Shown: piece by piece, positions 50,001 through 55,436 of the stretch
Position numbering within the stretch: the first letter of the stretch is position 1
How the letters are laid out: every line of letters begins with the position of its first letter
The notes under the pieces: model-generated
Told to the model about the DNA's origin: nothing
Seen by the model: only the letters and a program-made list of their open reading frames with translations
Databases searched by the model: none
NCBI GenBank assembly: GCA_903813345.2
Contig: CAIIXF020000005.1
Span: 31,935,375-31,999,374, forward strand
DNA: 64,000 bases
Direction of reading: 5' to 3'
Source of the DNA: Owenia fusiformis
Taxonomy: Eukaryota; Annelida; Polychaeta; Sabellida; Oweniidae
Program-made: the position numbers and the translations under genes

Positions 50001-53000
50001 ACTCACCTTCAAATTGCATCATAGAGTTACTTTCAAAAACCCCAAACGACTGAGCAGTTGACCAAAGGAGAGTTGTCGCTATCATCTAAGTCAATGGGTT
50101 CAATGTCTGACAAGTGAATCTATAGTAATCGTTTCTGAATTTTTTGTTAATTATACAAGCTATTATTGATTTTACTCGATATACTGACCGTTATATCAAT
50201 GACAAACAATACTTCGGATTGTGTAATTGTTTTATCTAGCGTTTGGGTGTAAAAATAAAATAGTGTAATTAGTTTAATTTAGTACTTTCGGGTCACCCAA
50301 ATAGCTCCGCGAAATGCATAATGGTAAAATATCAAGCAATCAAATATTGTTCTTTTGGGGGGCATTTTAAGGACATATTTTCATACCTTCTCTCCTTAAG
50401 AGTGAAGCATGGAAAGGAGAATTGGGCTGATCCGCCAAATTGTAAAAGTTTCGAACACAGTATTTCACATAACAGCAGTGCATGAAATAACCAATAACAC
50501 ATTCGTTGTATGGTTGTCATCATGGTGAGAACTTAACTCACAGATTGGAATTGATGCTTTGCCAATTTGACCCTTGCAAAACGTTTCATTGAAAATATGT
50601 TATTGTGGTGATTTTATATCTAAGTGCAATGTATGAAAAGAATTTAAGCCCAAGACCCGATGCATTGTGGAATGACCATTCCTTTCAGGTGTTGTTTCCT
50701 AAAATTTTGCCAACCAACACCTCCAAGGAATGGTCTGTCCACATATCACTGAGTCAAGGGCTTAAATTCTTAGCTATTGTAATTCTGCTAAACTAAGTAG
50801 CCGCCAAATGAACAATAACAGGAAATCCACCAAAATAAGTAGCGCCAAATTAAGGGGAAGTACAGTATGAGATGAAGATTTTAACAGAAGTCACATCAAT
50901 GATCGGCTTAATATAGATGCAAATATATACGTACACCTTTGCCTGTTGCATGAATAGCCTGTCCTCCACCAGTTACTCGACCAACAAAAGACCAACAGCA
51001 TCTGACATACAAACATAGAACTTACCCCAGTTTTTAAGCATATAACAAGAAGTGAAATACTACATATATTGTGATGGTATTCATGGCTGTTTGAGTGTAC
51101 TGTGTGTGAAACATAACAAACCATATACAGTGGTCTTTATCTTTAAATGTATCATCCATTAATGAATTAACAAGTTGTGCATAAGCCATCAACATAGATT
51201 TAGGTAAATCATTTACTTACCCACCACGATGGGTGAAGTTAGCCCATGATTTATGTTCCAATCCCAATTCTTCATGTACCGTCTCAGTGTATGGCACAAA
51301 CCTCAGACATGTATGTTCATGTACATATTGCTGAGCTAGTTTCACATCATTTCGGGCCTCGGGAGCTAAAACAATTGGGTTTTCAAAATATAGAAACCCA
51401 AAAAGAGGGCGTAAGGTGCTCCACATATGTTTTGAGATAATTAAAACTACATTTCTACACTAATTTCACTTTCAAAATATAGATGTTTCAATATTTGTTG
51501 GCTATTGGTATTATAATGTGCCATTCCATATTTTGTTTTAATATATTTTATTTGTTAGTTTCATTTCTTTCCAAATAACTGACAGAGAAAATTAATTGGT
51601 GATATTTAGAAATATAAAAGTTTACACCATGCTCATTTTTGTACTCTCAGACATTATAAACGAGTATAAAATGCATTTATGAATACGGCATAATAACATT
51701 ACTTGATGTTTCCCCCCACTCCCAGGGTATGTACACATATCCATCTGTTCCCTTTGTCCAGTGCATTCCTTTGTGTTTAACAATGTTTCTTTTCTTGCGT
51801 TGCCTTATATTTCTCAATGGAAGACTGCCTTCCTTAGGAGACAATGAGCGTTTCTTTCGAGCACCAGCCTCAGTGTGGGTTTCCTTTCCCATTTGCCTCA
51901 TCTTGGTCTCTTTCTTCCTATCATATTGGTGTGAAATGCCATCAGGGTCTTCTTCATCTTTATGCTTTGCACGATCATATGCTTCCTCTATTTCTCTTGG
52001 AGCTTGTTTGTTGTTGAACTTTAATAATATACACGTAGGTATCGTTAATGATGGGTGAATTATTTATTAGGAACATGTCAAACTCCAAAGGCTCCAATGC
52101 TCCCAATTTTCAGGATTTTGTAATATCAACATAATGAATGTAAGACATGTCTTTTTATAATACTTTTAGTACATTTAAGAAGTATTTGACAATATTTTGA
52201 TAAAATGCTGTTGATTTGCATATATATGAGATGTATGTTTGATTATTTGGTCAAGTTTAAATGCAATCTTACTTGTTCTATCCCTTTTGGATGTCTCCCT
52301 TCAGCCAATTCTATCAGTGCTTCTCTTTCCTTTTTAGTGTCTATGTTAAACATGATGCCTTGTGTCAGCTCCATTTGAGCCATCTGGAGTTTCTCTTCAA
52401 ATCCATGGTTTGAGGCTTGAGCAATGTAGCCTTTATGCATCTATATAGACAGAATATAGTTTTTTTAATTACATTGTTATAAATTGATTGTTTATTTTTG
52501 AAAAAACATTGTTTTTCTTCTTCAGCGATAAAAATGTTGTAGTAAGAGAGTCAGTTTTAATTTTAATTAATTTATATTATTTAAATCTAAATATGCATAT
52601 AATATAATTACTTTTAAATTACCTGATCAACATCTTTTTCAGGATAGGTTGGCTGTACCTATAAATGAAGTATAGCATATTGATATCAAAGCAGTTGAAA
52701 TGTTTAACCTGAGATATATAAAACTTATTTCTGAAATCATATAAGTCAATATGGATATTGTCAAAATATGTATAATTCTATTAAGTTTAGTAAGAAGTGA
52801 GGAATGACATGTTCAAAATGGTTTACTTCAATTGGCCAACTCTAACTAATAGAGAGGTTAAGTTAGACATTTTATTAAAAAACATGAACGCGTAGAATTA
52901 TGGTCCTCTATGGATTGGTTCTCCCATTTTATTATTATTATTATATCTTGGTTACCGCCATATTTGGCGAGCAATACCTCATTGGTATATTCCGTATTTT

Positions 53001-53892
53001 ACGTATTTTACACATTTTACACTCGAAGATAGAGCCAGAAACCCCTCCTTGGAGGAGCCCTGTTTTCTTTTATGTGCACAGGTACACAGACATACAGGTA
53101 CACACCACAGCCTTTTATACGAGTCGTGAACCACTCAGTCAAACACCCAGAATTACATAACGCACAAACAAACTTGTCTGAACCGGGAATCGAACCCGGG
53201 GCCAAGCGATATTGGTAACCTTGACTCTCTCTGCCACTGAGCCATAGCGGGTGGACTTTGTAGTGTTTACTCGGCAAATTGAGTGTAAAGGTACACAGAA
53301 AATAATTGTAATTAGGTCCCTGGGAAAATAAAATGAAGAGGAGTCACAGTTTTAAGTGATGTTGACCCCATTTTCCCTTTTTAAAAAAATGTTTTTTTAA
53401 TATACATCTGGAATCCGGATCAAGACAATATATTCTGAAAAGGTTTGAGAAAAAACAGAAAATGTTTGGCAAAGTTTGTGGCTCATAAGAGGGGCATGAA
53501 AGAAAGCTCTTCAAAATAAATGTGATTGTTCTACTTACTTTGAATGCAGTATTTCATTCATTCTCTGCAATCGATCTAAAACCCACCCGGGCAAGAGCTC
53601 TAAACTAAAATCAATATATTTACACTTTGCCTTGCATGACGTCTTACGCGTCATTCTTACTATGACTCGGGTCCCAAAATATTTTGGCTGAGATATCTTA
53701 GTCGAGATGTCTTGAGAAATTGTGAATTTACGTTACAATTCTAAATACCTGTAACTCTAAAGCGTTTCATGTAAGAGCTCTTAGGAGTATAGTGTAAATC
53801 CAGCTACTCACCGCATCATCTTCATACAACTCTTCAGCCAATAAGCCATGTTTACACAGCCATAATATTCCAGAAATTGATAAGAGATACAT
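19194..53892 (-). CDS. 35-exon mosaic astacin metalloprotease, copy B (complete, 1846 residues)
   Basis: Secreted zinc protease with a long array of binding modules. Exons: 53812-53892, 52623-52658, 52273-52440, 51703-52018, 51221-51365, 50935-51001, 34722-34836, 34448-34554, 34176-34305, 32124-32255, 31653-31931, 31410-31498, 30982-31111, 30602-30742, 30376-30485, 29944-30083, 29683-29804, 29296-29434, 28016-28134, 27743-27868, 27324-27536, 26074-26236, 24225-24472, 23828-23996, 22948-23324, 22555-22755, 22057-22242, 21765-21869, 21536-21654, 21137-21320, 20830-21000, 20445-20633, 19983-20012, 19562-19845, 19194-19403. They sum to 5541 nt (1847 codons with stop). Every junction has GT/AG and matching phase, with no stop inside. 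Domain borders mostly use phase-1 introns, typical of exon-shuffled modules. ApeC, lectin and chitin-binding-like modules suggest action on microbial or cuticular glycans; that is inference. Intron 6 carries a 14.6 kb Gypsy element; whether splicing across it survives is unknown. Confidence 0.9.
20445..20633 (-). CDS. Astacin-B exon 32: second hevein-like chitin-binding-like module
   Basis: Residues about 1610-1673. It contains GRCGPMFNNLECPI and GWDGIYPCCSKHGWCGKTE, ending IYC. CG...CCS..GWCG is the core of type-1 chitin-recognition (hevein) domains. It is close to the module in exon 26, so one arose from the other. Chitin binding is inferred from the family only. Confidence 0.7.
20830..21869 (-). 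CDS. Astacin-B exons 28-31: three unclassified Cys modules
   Basis: Module 1 (exons 21765-21869 and 21536-21654) ends with DDWVKCHIDWCS. Module 2 (21137-21320) has CPDN...SSC and DDDIVLCHMDWCY. Module 3 (20830-21000) has SCPDN...QC and DDDWTQCSFDLCS. The shared signature is C-P-D-N, C, a spacer of 20-25 residues, then D-D-x2-x2-C-x3-D-x-C. I do not recognise the family. Module 1 is split by an extra phase-0 intron. Confidence 0.7.
22057..22242 (-). CDS. Astacin-B exon 27: CCP/Sushi domain
   Basis: Residues about 1355-1417. ACAQLGNVENA, GDSVTYECNDGYEI, an internal MAC and a final KGC give the four-Cys complement control protein pattern in one phase 1-1 exon. The usual Trp before the last Cys is not evident. 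Confidence 0.75.
22555..22755 (-). CDS. Astacin-B exon 26: first hevein-like chitin-binding-like module
   Basis: Residues about 1288-1355. GRCGANFHNTECPI, then GWDGIYPCCSSGGWCGKQ and CTCSEC. The Cys pattern matches hevein-type chitin-recognition domains with an insertion (S-I-P-G-W-D-G-I-Y-P) before the CC pair. Phase 1-1 exon. Confidence 0.7.
22948..23996 (-). CDS. Astacin-B exons 24-25: second C-type lectin domain plus ShK domain
   Basis: Exon 23828-23996 (GCEYGWSYYNENCYKAF, EGGHLASMHDEAED) and exon 22948-23324 (GSYWIGWNDQEEENRWEWSD, then NCTY, WHWDDTSC, YVCK) form a C-type lectin-like domain. No EPN or QPD sugar motif is visible, so ligand type is open. The end of exon 25 adds a six-Cys ShK module, CKDDADNCLQLL through YCKKTCGIC. 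A 120-codon ORF on the other strand is its shadow. Confidence 0.85.
23454..23816 (+). mobile_element. Helitron-like element, copy 4 (degenerate)
   Basis: Starts near CCATCCACAAAAGTTC, contains TTCAAAATGGCCACCATATT, and ends GTTTGGTATTGCTGTTATCTAG. The 3' end lies 11 bp from the donor of astacin exon 24. The start is approximate. Confidence 0.4.
24225..26236 (-). CDS. Astacin-B exons 22-23: first C-type lectin domain
   Basis: Exon 26074-26236 (VCPVGWYEFNGNCYAVF, AAAKCNDVNADLVSLLSREE) and exon 24225-24472 (LWVGLTEDVGEYNTYPRFKW, EEDCTAVF, YWEDMNCNNTVDFICKR) make a standard C-type lectin-like fold. W-E-D near the end resembles the W-N-D calcium motif; EPN and QPD are absent. The 1.6 kb intron between the exons holds two nested foldback elements. 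Confidence 0.85.
24592..25964. repeat. Outer foldback palindrome in astacin-B intron 22
   Basis: The left end (CCGTTCCACAGCTGGATGAC, CTGCAG) is inverted at the right end (CTGCAGCTTGTCATCCAGC, GGAACAGTG). Inner landmarks (GACACTAACT near 25608, AGTTAGTGTC near 25672) place the centre near 25650. The left arm is interrupted by the 24638-25389 element. Confidence 0.65.
24638..25389. mobile_element. Nested MITE with long inverted arms, TA target
   Basis: Ends TACAGGGTGTTC and GAACACCCTGTA are exact inverses flanked by TA. The arms extend about 370 bp (AAAGAAATCGCTATATCTTG and inverse; GGAAAGATACGAAAAACGCA and inverse). It is inserted into one arm of the 24592-25964 foldback, so it is younger. 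TA target and CAGGG ends suggest a Tc1/mariner-related MITE. Confidence 0.65.
26368..27200. repeat. Foldback palindrome with internal tandem repeats, astacin-B intron 21
   Basis: GATGTCC...GCATAAAAAGTGATATCCCA at the left inverts with GGGATATCACTTTTTATGC at the right, which is itself repeated three to four times (27060-27200). Inner landmarks GTTAGTGAAGAATTC and GAATTCTTAACTAAC are also inverse. No coding. Confidence 0.65.
27324..27536 (-). CDS. Astacin-B exon 21: CCP-like domain
   Basis: Residues about 898-969. GTYKDGDKVRFVCSE and DGTWSGRKVICGG match the second half of a Sushi/CCP module. The N-terminal part lacks the first Cys, so the fold may be degenerate. Phase 1-1 exon. Confidence 0.6.
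27743..27868 (-). CDS. Astacin-B exon 20: ShK domain
   Basis: Residues about 856-898. TCHDIYNNCADLLTEEYC followed by GCKKSCSLC has the six Cys and K-K-S-C spacing of ShK modules, common partners of astacins. Phase 1-1 exon. Confidence 0.8.
28016..29434 (-). CDS. Astacin-B exons 18-19: kringle domain
   Basis: Exon 29296-29434 (GDTYRGTVSYTQANRRCMNW) and exon 28016-28134 ([20 protein letters not shown], then HFC, DFC) form a kringle split by a phase-2 intron, as in classical kringles. The first conserved Cys (D-C-Y) is V here, and an extra Cys appears in V-R-H-C. The intron contains a Helitron-like element. Confidence 0.85.
28400..29281 (+). mobile_element. Helitron-like element, copy 2
   Basis: Starts TCTCATCGAACGAAGTTC after A. 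A GTCC/CATCC-type microsatellite follows, then three repeats with AAAATGGCCGCCATTTT-type palindromes. It ends with GTTCGATGGGA, the hairpin GCTACGC-TTTG-GCGTTGC, and CTGG. It lies in the kringle intron, 14 bp from a donor. Non-autonomous. Confidence 0.5.
29683..30485 (-). CDS. Astacin-B exons 15-17: CUB domain
   Basis: Exons 30376-30485, 29944-30083 and 29683-29804, residues about 646-770. CNYEITLDENNPSATIQTPN with YPNNY, then VNVYFETFDV, DCNDFVEIR, VCGGN, and TDKTLEASGFKAIVRY are all CUB landmarks. CUB is a usual partner of astacins and serves protein or glycan binding. Confidence 0.9.
30602..31931 (-). CDS. Astacin-B exons 11-14: ApeC (apextrin C-terminal) domain
   Basis: Residues about 433-646 over exons 31653-31931, 31410-31498, 30982-31111 and 30602-30742. 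WPSGTYGLPLPNTGCPEGDF, YCIYKHGDCPKGF, GAVPDGVLED, YEFCCRND, KPFYLFRHEGASCQ and FLLCYYYP follow the ApeC pattern in order. ApeC proteins in marine invertebrates have been linked to development and to recognition of bacterial cell-wall material. A protease fused to ApeC is not a combination I know of. Confidence 0.85.
32124..32255 (-). CDS. Astacin-B exon 10: EGF-like domain
   Basis: Residues about 389-433. GCKNGGYLGWVNDQCSCICL then PGLTGERCEE has the EGF Cys pattern. It follows the protease domain directly, as in many astacins. Phase 1-1 exon. Confidence 0.85.
33201..33708 (+). repeat. Hairpin-ended interspersed repeat, copy 2 (stem ATCACACC)
   Basis: Starts CCTTTTTATCACACC-atc-GGTGGGATATAGTCGTC, contains GGTCGT repeats and three 146-bp tandem units (GATAGAGGATATCAAGTACT; GGGCGGCCATCTTG), and ends GATGGTGTGATC...CCTTGTTT. 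Same family as 8131 and 55926. It lies in astacin-B intron 9. Confidence 0.6.
34176..51365 (-). CDS. Astacin-B catalytic domain, exons 5-9 (split by the Gypsy insertion)
   Basis: Residues about 201-388. Zinc site HEFGHMLGMVHE (residues 280-291) in exon 34722-34836, with the preceding D-C-G Cys. Met-turn SVMNY (338-342) in exon 34448-34554, with the Tyr ligand. Exon 34176-34305 ends the domain with a Cys (AHECDG). All catalytic features are intact, unlike copy A. Exon 6 (50935-51001) and exon 7 (34722-34836) join in phase 0 across a 16.1 kb intron, of which 14.6 kb is the retrotransposon. Confidence 0.9.
34946..36490 (-). repeat. 3' LTR
   Basis: In element sense it begins TGTAACG (36490) and ends GCGCTGCA (34946). 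TATAAATA lies at 36242-36249 with a CRE (TGACGTCA) at 36265-36272, 15 bp further upstream. An AATAAA lies at 35494-35499. Downstream of the TATA is a region dense in GAGAT/ATCTC; a segment around GAGATGTTACTTTCATGAGA occurs twice (about 35931 and 36185). The two 61-82 codon ORFs here are repeated identically in the other LTR and look fortuitous. Confidence 0.95.
36491..37425 (-). other. Gypsy 3' spacer with polypurine tract
   Basis: The candidate polypurine tract AAGGGGGG (36496-36503, - strand) is followed by TGTAG and then the LTR. Two 50-60 bp degenerate repeats (CCTTAGTGGCCCCACCGCGCC near 37075 and CCTTGGGGACCCCGCCACGT near 37212, both ending ACTCCGACTGC) lie further in. No ORF recognised. 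Confidence 0.6.
37426..38502 (-). CDS. Gypsy accessory ORF: 358-residue zinc-finger protein with histone H3 tail mimic
   Basis: The N-terminus is MARTKQTVRK, identical to histone H3 (initiator Met plus residues 1-9) except Val for Ala7; positions equivalent to R2, T3, K4, T6, R8 and K9 are kept. Cleavage of the initiator Met before Ala would expose the same free end as H3. Residues about 40-60 form a C2H2-type finger (CNKCKMRVELTKMLEHLWLK, then H). A second Cys/His cluster follows (CPIEGC...KTHLENLGSPH). The middle is Ser/Lys-rich with an acidic run SDSSSESGSDSDEEG; near the C-terminus is SDSDVEIKL. No family recognised for the rest. It lies on the same strand as Gag-Pol, with a TATA box 35-42 bp and a CRE 62-69 bp upstream of the ATG. 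Inference: a chromatin-directed accessory protein of the element. Confidence 0.75.
   Translation of the reverse strand: MARTKQTVRKLPVMSRSHNVHDRLGTPNREPNLSAVPTRACNKCKMRVELTKMLEHLWLKHDRETSMFPCPIEGCVVLSRTRYQLKTHLENLGSPHWITSQEIQNMSFENVKADQWQSWLQNKQGIKLAPTSHERIIACALSRESKVAEPKTSNQTDQTPVRTYSRTAVKAPKRTSSESLPSPQGKSAKQQRLEKSDSSSESGSDSDEEGALTINDGREKSMSKDIASFLDKSSCHDTAANDQEPSKEETSSEQLHQVIKEMTSCPAPVPPLEPEPGLTKVKLTPSTASKPENSPVKGNQPIASTSQVGTSPSGASISDSDVEIKLPAPWRLFHKTTVYHFIHPETKLKKAITVENHF
38503..38630 (-). promoter_or_regulatory. Putative promoter of the H3-mimic ORF: two CREs and a TATA box
   Basis: On the - strand: TGACGTCA at 38622-38629 and 38564-38571, then TATATAAA at 38537-38544, then the ATG at 38502. 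A start about 30 bp below the TATA would leave a leader of roughly 10 nt. The CRE-TATA spacing (19 bp) resembles that in the LTR (15 bp). Confidence 0.6.
39149..39508 (-). CDS. Gypsy accessory ORF: 119-residue protein, unknown
   Basis: Starts MASASTVKTEMCSSSSTC and has a Cys/Thr-rich N-terminus (CETECKATT), then a segment with MYAIVWKVTVPDHYALSS and TDIRDHSLRVI. No transmembrane segment, signal peptide or known motif is visible. Same strand as Gag-Pol. TATA-like boxes lie 59-66 bp (TATAAAAA, 39567-39574) and 83-90 bp (GTATATAA, 39591-39598) upstream of the ATG, which argues that it is a real gene rather than chance. Confidence 0.5.
   Translation of the reverse strand: MASASTVKTEMCSSSSTCTVNTVRYECETECKATTIPGPHYTSVEVPNMANEAHYLREQTVYLPRESHLKSSAAHGAAKMYAIVWKVTVPDHYALSSKVLTCTFTDIRDHSLRVINFSE
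39509..41902 (-). other. Gypsy spacer with degenerate tandem repeats
   Basis: At 39745-40090, at least five degenerate units of about 60 bp share a core like GTGGGCCTGACC. At 41120-41310 a pair carries ATAGCCCC-x-TCACCCGCTA. At 41661-41740 and 41807-41885 an almost exact pair of about 79 bp contains CCCTAGACAGCCCCACCTCG. Candidate promoter boxes for the 119-residue ORF lie at 39567-39598. No convincing ORF on either strand; plus-strand ORFs of 60-90 codons look fortuitous. Confidence 0.6.
41903..42112 (-). CDS. Gypsy accessory ORF: 69-residue RING-finger-like protein
   Basis: Cys/His order is C-x2-C-x12-C-x1-H-x2-C-x2-C-x16-C-x2-C (CYAC, CPHHLCEGC, CLTC), which fits the RING-HC consensus throughout. 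The protein is almost nothing but the finger, with short basic ends (RCPKGGG). RING fingers usually act as E3 ubiquitin ligases; small viral RING proteins act as adaptors. Which applies here is unknown. The start codon is 197 bp past the Gag-Pol stop. TATATAA lies at 42170-42176, 58-64 bp upstream, in an AGTATATAAG context shared exactly with the 119-residue ORF. Confidence 0.65.
   Translation of the reverse strand: MIPERPTCYACGFATSNLRGLSHCPHHLCEGCIPLIIHWFRNDTWRSFCLTCRNEMALEGAGRCPKGGG
42113..42180 (-). promoter_or_regulatory. Putative TATA promoter of the RING-like ORF
   Basis: AGTATATAAG on the - strand around 42169-42178, the same decamer as upstream of the 119-residue ORF. It lies just after the Gag-Pol stop at 42309. 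Confidence 0.45.
42309..47960 (-). CDS. Gypsy Gag-Pol polyprotein, 1883 residues, intact single ORF
   Basis: Gag and Pol are fused without frameshift. Residues 1-290 form a Ser/Arg-rich extension; about 290-450 a retrotransposon Gag core; 511-524 a CCHC zinc knuckle (CYQCGQMGHLSRDC). Aspartic protease with DTGA at 601-604. Reverse transcriptase about 880-1110, catalytic YLDD at 1034-1037. RNase H from about 1165, with DTDAS and the ELLAVVHF and RTDHGAL motifs. Integrase about 1450-1770: zinc domain H1453, H1460, C1490, C1493; catalytic D1522, D1582, E1618 (DD35E); GPY/F-type motif at 1760-1763. The C-terminal 100 residues are Lys/Pro-rich without a recognisable chromodomain. All catalytic residues are present, so the element may be mobile. 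Start by ORF extent; the next Met would cut into the extension only. Confidence 0.97.
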   Translation of the reverse strand: MSYSKSERSELTGWESPSETGYGSRGRTIGYDETIKLAPSYAPPNSPTSTHRSSEMYDESGRTGVRLKRKSYHLYGAQSAFTEEDETPKRLDQIPKKTSTSLGRTIRGRTAQRPTTLPLFEAKDQRDKMDELHRQRDKYRDYISRAWSTDPFVDYSVRSSSPVQSSHDTQYKMKRETESGIEVPKVMRRLDPHCLSNVSETSSKKRSIKDTIKYHRKKIEEALSSISVSDSSTAPKREHKSSKQSSVSSSKTRDQTRTSSSESLKPPLRKSKKESKNDVVKINKTANVGNWKPDRYNGSKHWQDYARHFNSLANLNNWSDSQKVSALQVCLEGPAAQVLEQLGDHTPSFAELCTLMKERFGKIRWTDSSLVELETRTQKATESYREYGQAIRTLAMEAFPGLDNEHLEKVCINHFRRGLAKEKVREEVYRSEPETLLAAIKSAMKAEAFHSMNSSKTPKVRSGTSDKKEEPDQPKQTDSISATLLSQNKVMEKMLAKLDSINGPNNRQVKCYQCGQMGHLSRDCTQVTKTQKPWQYHRQEEMRHPPQNQGRFEGSSRNQPPPGRRDVQPVIRSGPVIDRLSPNSLYVTGKINDMSYDCLIDTGATHTISHTDEYMKMKDRPPLRPTAFHIKLADSSKILTCDGQIDIVLQIGSKLIPLEVFVAKCSEPILLGMDFLMKSGYCIQPRELSLSDGKEVIVGHNRLPRPDGYCRRVAITATTTIPAGCEANVPAQIVEKPTDKLYGKYSCSIIEPAQDSPLLKRGLLVSKMITHTENPVVPVRVMNASAEPITVHKGETAGIATHPESYSVLDPKIPEPSSDTRKDLPFHIQDLLTRGSKELSPEETEQVGNMLMEHQDVFARDKSDLGRTNLVEHAIYTGDHPPIRQPFRRFPRSKQDEADKELSKMLEQGIVEPSNSPWASPIVLVRKKNGETRYCVDYRKLNDITRKDAYPLPRIDDTLQELGGAVWFSSLDLASGYWQLGLDDDAKAKSAFTTRSGLFQFNVMPFGLCNAPSTFERLMEAILAGLRWETCLVYLDDIIVFGRDFQEECSRLAEVFTRLKQAGLKLKPSKCDLFKKEVNFLGHIVSSNGIKTDPSKVAAIKEWGTPEDLHELRSFMGSATYYRRFVEGFSSIAKPLHELTNKGRTWEWSENCKEAMQLLKEKLISAPILSYPRSEGRYILDTDASAKAIGAVLQQEQDGEERVIEYGSRCLSKPEQNYCTTQRELLAVVHFVKTYRKYLYGIPFTVRTDHGALRWLLNFKEPSGQVARWIETLSAYNMKLEYRPGRVHSNADSLSRKPCRWCSKNGNGEKPEGIQLCNIGQQKEEDNSPSCSQLMGDIPDKIDSEILEQTETVQLLTIELGPKWNREEVIKMQSVDPDIKPLLPFLNERTRPEWESVSDQGAGTKTLWAQWEQLNLRNDQILYKIWADKHSSTKRLQLVVPRKMKQAILNEAHGSVTSGHFGIKKTVARLNKHYYWPNMSTDVKLHVAKCKPCSAQRNPPKKRRAPMQKYVVGAPMERIAIDILGPLMETIRGKKYVLVAGDYYTKWTEAWPIADHTAETVGTILVSDLFSRFGVPHSLHSDQGREFESKVMAHICKLMSIDKTRTTPYHAASDGMVERFNKTLVQTLTKIIRSDQADWDLKIPFVTMAYRATPHDTTGVTPNVLMLGHEVEIPLSLMVEPPEPGEDETEFVSDLRDEIQDTIEQVRETTGKNVERQKRQYDKRISGGAFKEGDPVWFLNEVPPPRRSGQKMKLRNKWAGPYFVPRVLSDVVFRIQKSPKSKMKVVHFEKLKPYLGEVDNWVLKPKTKPTMTEENVLLDLEKLFLESKLGPDVSPKIALEKQDPSMTLEPRPLPNVKKKECYETREVGKYRLRGKADPPNRYM
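48002..48019 (-). other. Primer binding site, tRNA-Leu
   Basis: The + strand reads ATCCCACCGCTGCCACCA, identical to the 3' end (with CCA) of a typical animal tRNA-Leu(AAG/UAG). It is separated from the 5' LTR by one base, as expected for minus-strand priming. Confidence 0.85.
48021..49565 (-). repeat. 5' LTR (promoter copy)
   Basis: Same length as the 3' LTR. The only difference I found is A at 49288 against G at 36213. It lies in a segment repeated inside the LTR whose other copy has G, so A is the derived base. TATA at 49317-49324 and CRE at 49340-49347 make this the presumed U3 promoter. Confidence 0.95.
49570..50934. other. Astacin-B intron 6, right part, with a small hairpin MITE
   Basis: About 900 bp longer than the copy-A counterpart. 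A 130-bp near-perfect hairpin at 50640-50769 has ends GAATTTAAGCCC and GGGCTTAAATTC and inner arms CCATTCCTT and AAGGAATGG. It lacks coding potential. Confidence 0.55.
51703..53892 (-). CDS. Astacin-B signal peptide and propeptide, exons 1-4
   Basis: Exon 1 (53812-53892) encodes MYLLSISGILWLCKHGLLA, a signal peptide, then an acidic segment. Exons 2-4 encode a charged propeptide, residues about 28-172, ending in a furin-like site R-Q-R-K-K-R (167-172). The mature enzyme would start NIVKHKGMHWTKG, followed by YVYIPWEW, the usual astacin N-terminal strand. A proprotein-convertase site implies activation in the secretory path or at the cell surface. Start at 53892 chosen because the preceding in-frame Met lies beyond a good acceptor (tttatcttcag). 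Confidence 0.9.
52929..53254 (-). mobile_element. tRNA-derived SINE
   Basis: On the - strand the head has an A box TGGCTCAGTGGC (53233-53244) and a B box GGTTCGATTCCC (53185-53196), then a tRNA-unrelated body, then a tail of ATA/AAT repeats (52931-52945). It is in astacin-B intron 1 and absent from copy A. It is not a functional tRNA gene because no 3' acceptor stem follows the B box. Confidence 0.7.
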
Positions 53893-55436
53893 AGTGTCTC
53901 CTCCTGAAGATAAACAAACCGGATCATTTTTCATTTTTATCAATTCATGCAGCAAAGGTTATATTAAATAGATTCATTAAAGTTTTGTTAGAACATCCAC
54001 AAACTTGGAACTGCCAATAACTATTGAGTTATATGGTATTAATCAAATTAAACTCCCCTTAATAATAATTGTGGTAACTATATTATAGAACATGATACAT
54101 CCTTGGGAAAATCCTTTCCTGAAATAAAGTATGCACTGAAGGGATTTTTAGAAAATAGAAATGACAAGGAATGACGTGAGCCAAAAATATCCTAAATTGA
54201 AACAATATTTGTGAAGGTTGCTCGTTAGATCACATACTCCCTTTAAATGCATTATTATGGTATTTAGAATTTACTTTTTTTTATTTTAATTCGAGAAACA
54301 TATTTTGTCTTACCTTTACCCTGGGGTGGACGTGTCAAATGGATAAGAAATGATCAGATGCTGGATTTTAAATGTCTTAATATCTAATCGGATATTGAGC
54401 CTTATCCTATTATAGTGTATTAGTTTAGTTGGTTCATATAACATTTTTATCCTTACTAAAGGAAATCTATTTCAATGAACTCAATTGTTATAACATCACA
54501 TACATGTGTTTTGATGTAGGTCATTTACTTAACAGCCTTCAGGATTCATTTGAGATTAAGTGAAAAGAGATCATATTAAGAGATAATTTACAAATATTAT
54601 CTTGCTAAATCTTTAAAGTAACCTTTTTATTATGTAGTATTTTTCAATCCTTGCTTAAGACGTACTTGGTGGTTAATCTTAAATACCTCTCGAAAGAGCT
54701 TAATTACATCTTCAAGGATGTTGGGTAATTTTGTAAAGATCATTGTCCTAAGAAAAAAAGCTGCCGGTTCAGGGGGAGATTTCCCAGAGATAAGCGTTGG
54801 TTTTGGCATATCCAATAACCAATTTTACAAACAAGCCTCATTTGACATTAAAATTGATCTCAGAATGTTCGCTGTTGTCTTATGATTATTCTCTACAAGA
54901 ATGGATAGCGTAAATGATGTTGAACTGAAATAAACCTTGCCATTTCCACGATTTCAAATTTTACCTTTCCCATGCACGGCTCTGAGAAAACATTTGCTCA
55001 TGATTGTTCATGTGATAATATCCTGCAAGTTGATTGGACATCATGTACTGATGAGCGTGATTTTAATACATTATGTTAATGAATACGAAAGAATTCGGGG
55101 AGCTACTCACTTCTTCTGCTGCTGGTTTTTACAAAATCAAATGATTTAGATAAATACAGGGTGTCCAATGAATTAGGTGAAAGATACTGTAACTTTCTCA
55201 TTTTAACAATCTTAATTTGGGCAGAATATTAATAAATTTGCTCACATTCTTTAAATCTCAAGATTTTCCCATTTTATTGATCAAACTTATGGTTGATAAA
55301 GTAAATGAAACGACAAAAAAGCATTGTGTGAAAATTCATATAAAATACATATTTATAAGTTCTAATATTTATTGAAATGACTTGTATCCTAGCATATACA
55401 CACATGCACATGTTTTTGTTTTGTGTTTTGTAGGGA
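53893..55436 (+). other. Spacer between astacin-B exon 1 and the SLC6-B TM7 remnant
   Basis: Homologous to 6250-7770 and non-coding. A TACAGGGTGTCCAAT sequence near 55156 is shared with copy A (7556) and resembles a MITE end. Confidence 0.5.

Noticed and set aside
53160-53254. tRNA gene
   Set aside because: A and B boxes are present, but the acceptor stem is not closed and an unrelated body with an A/T repeat tail follows, so it is a SINE head.
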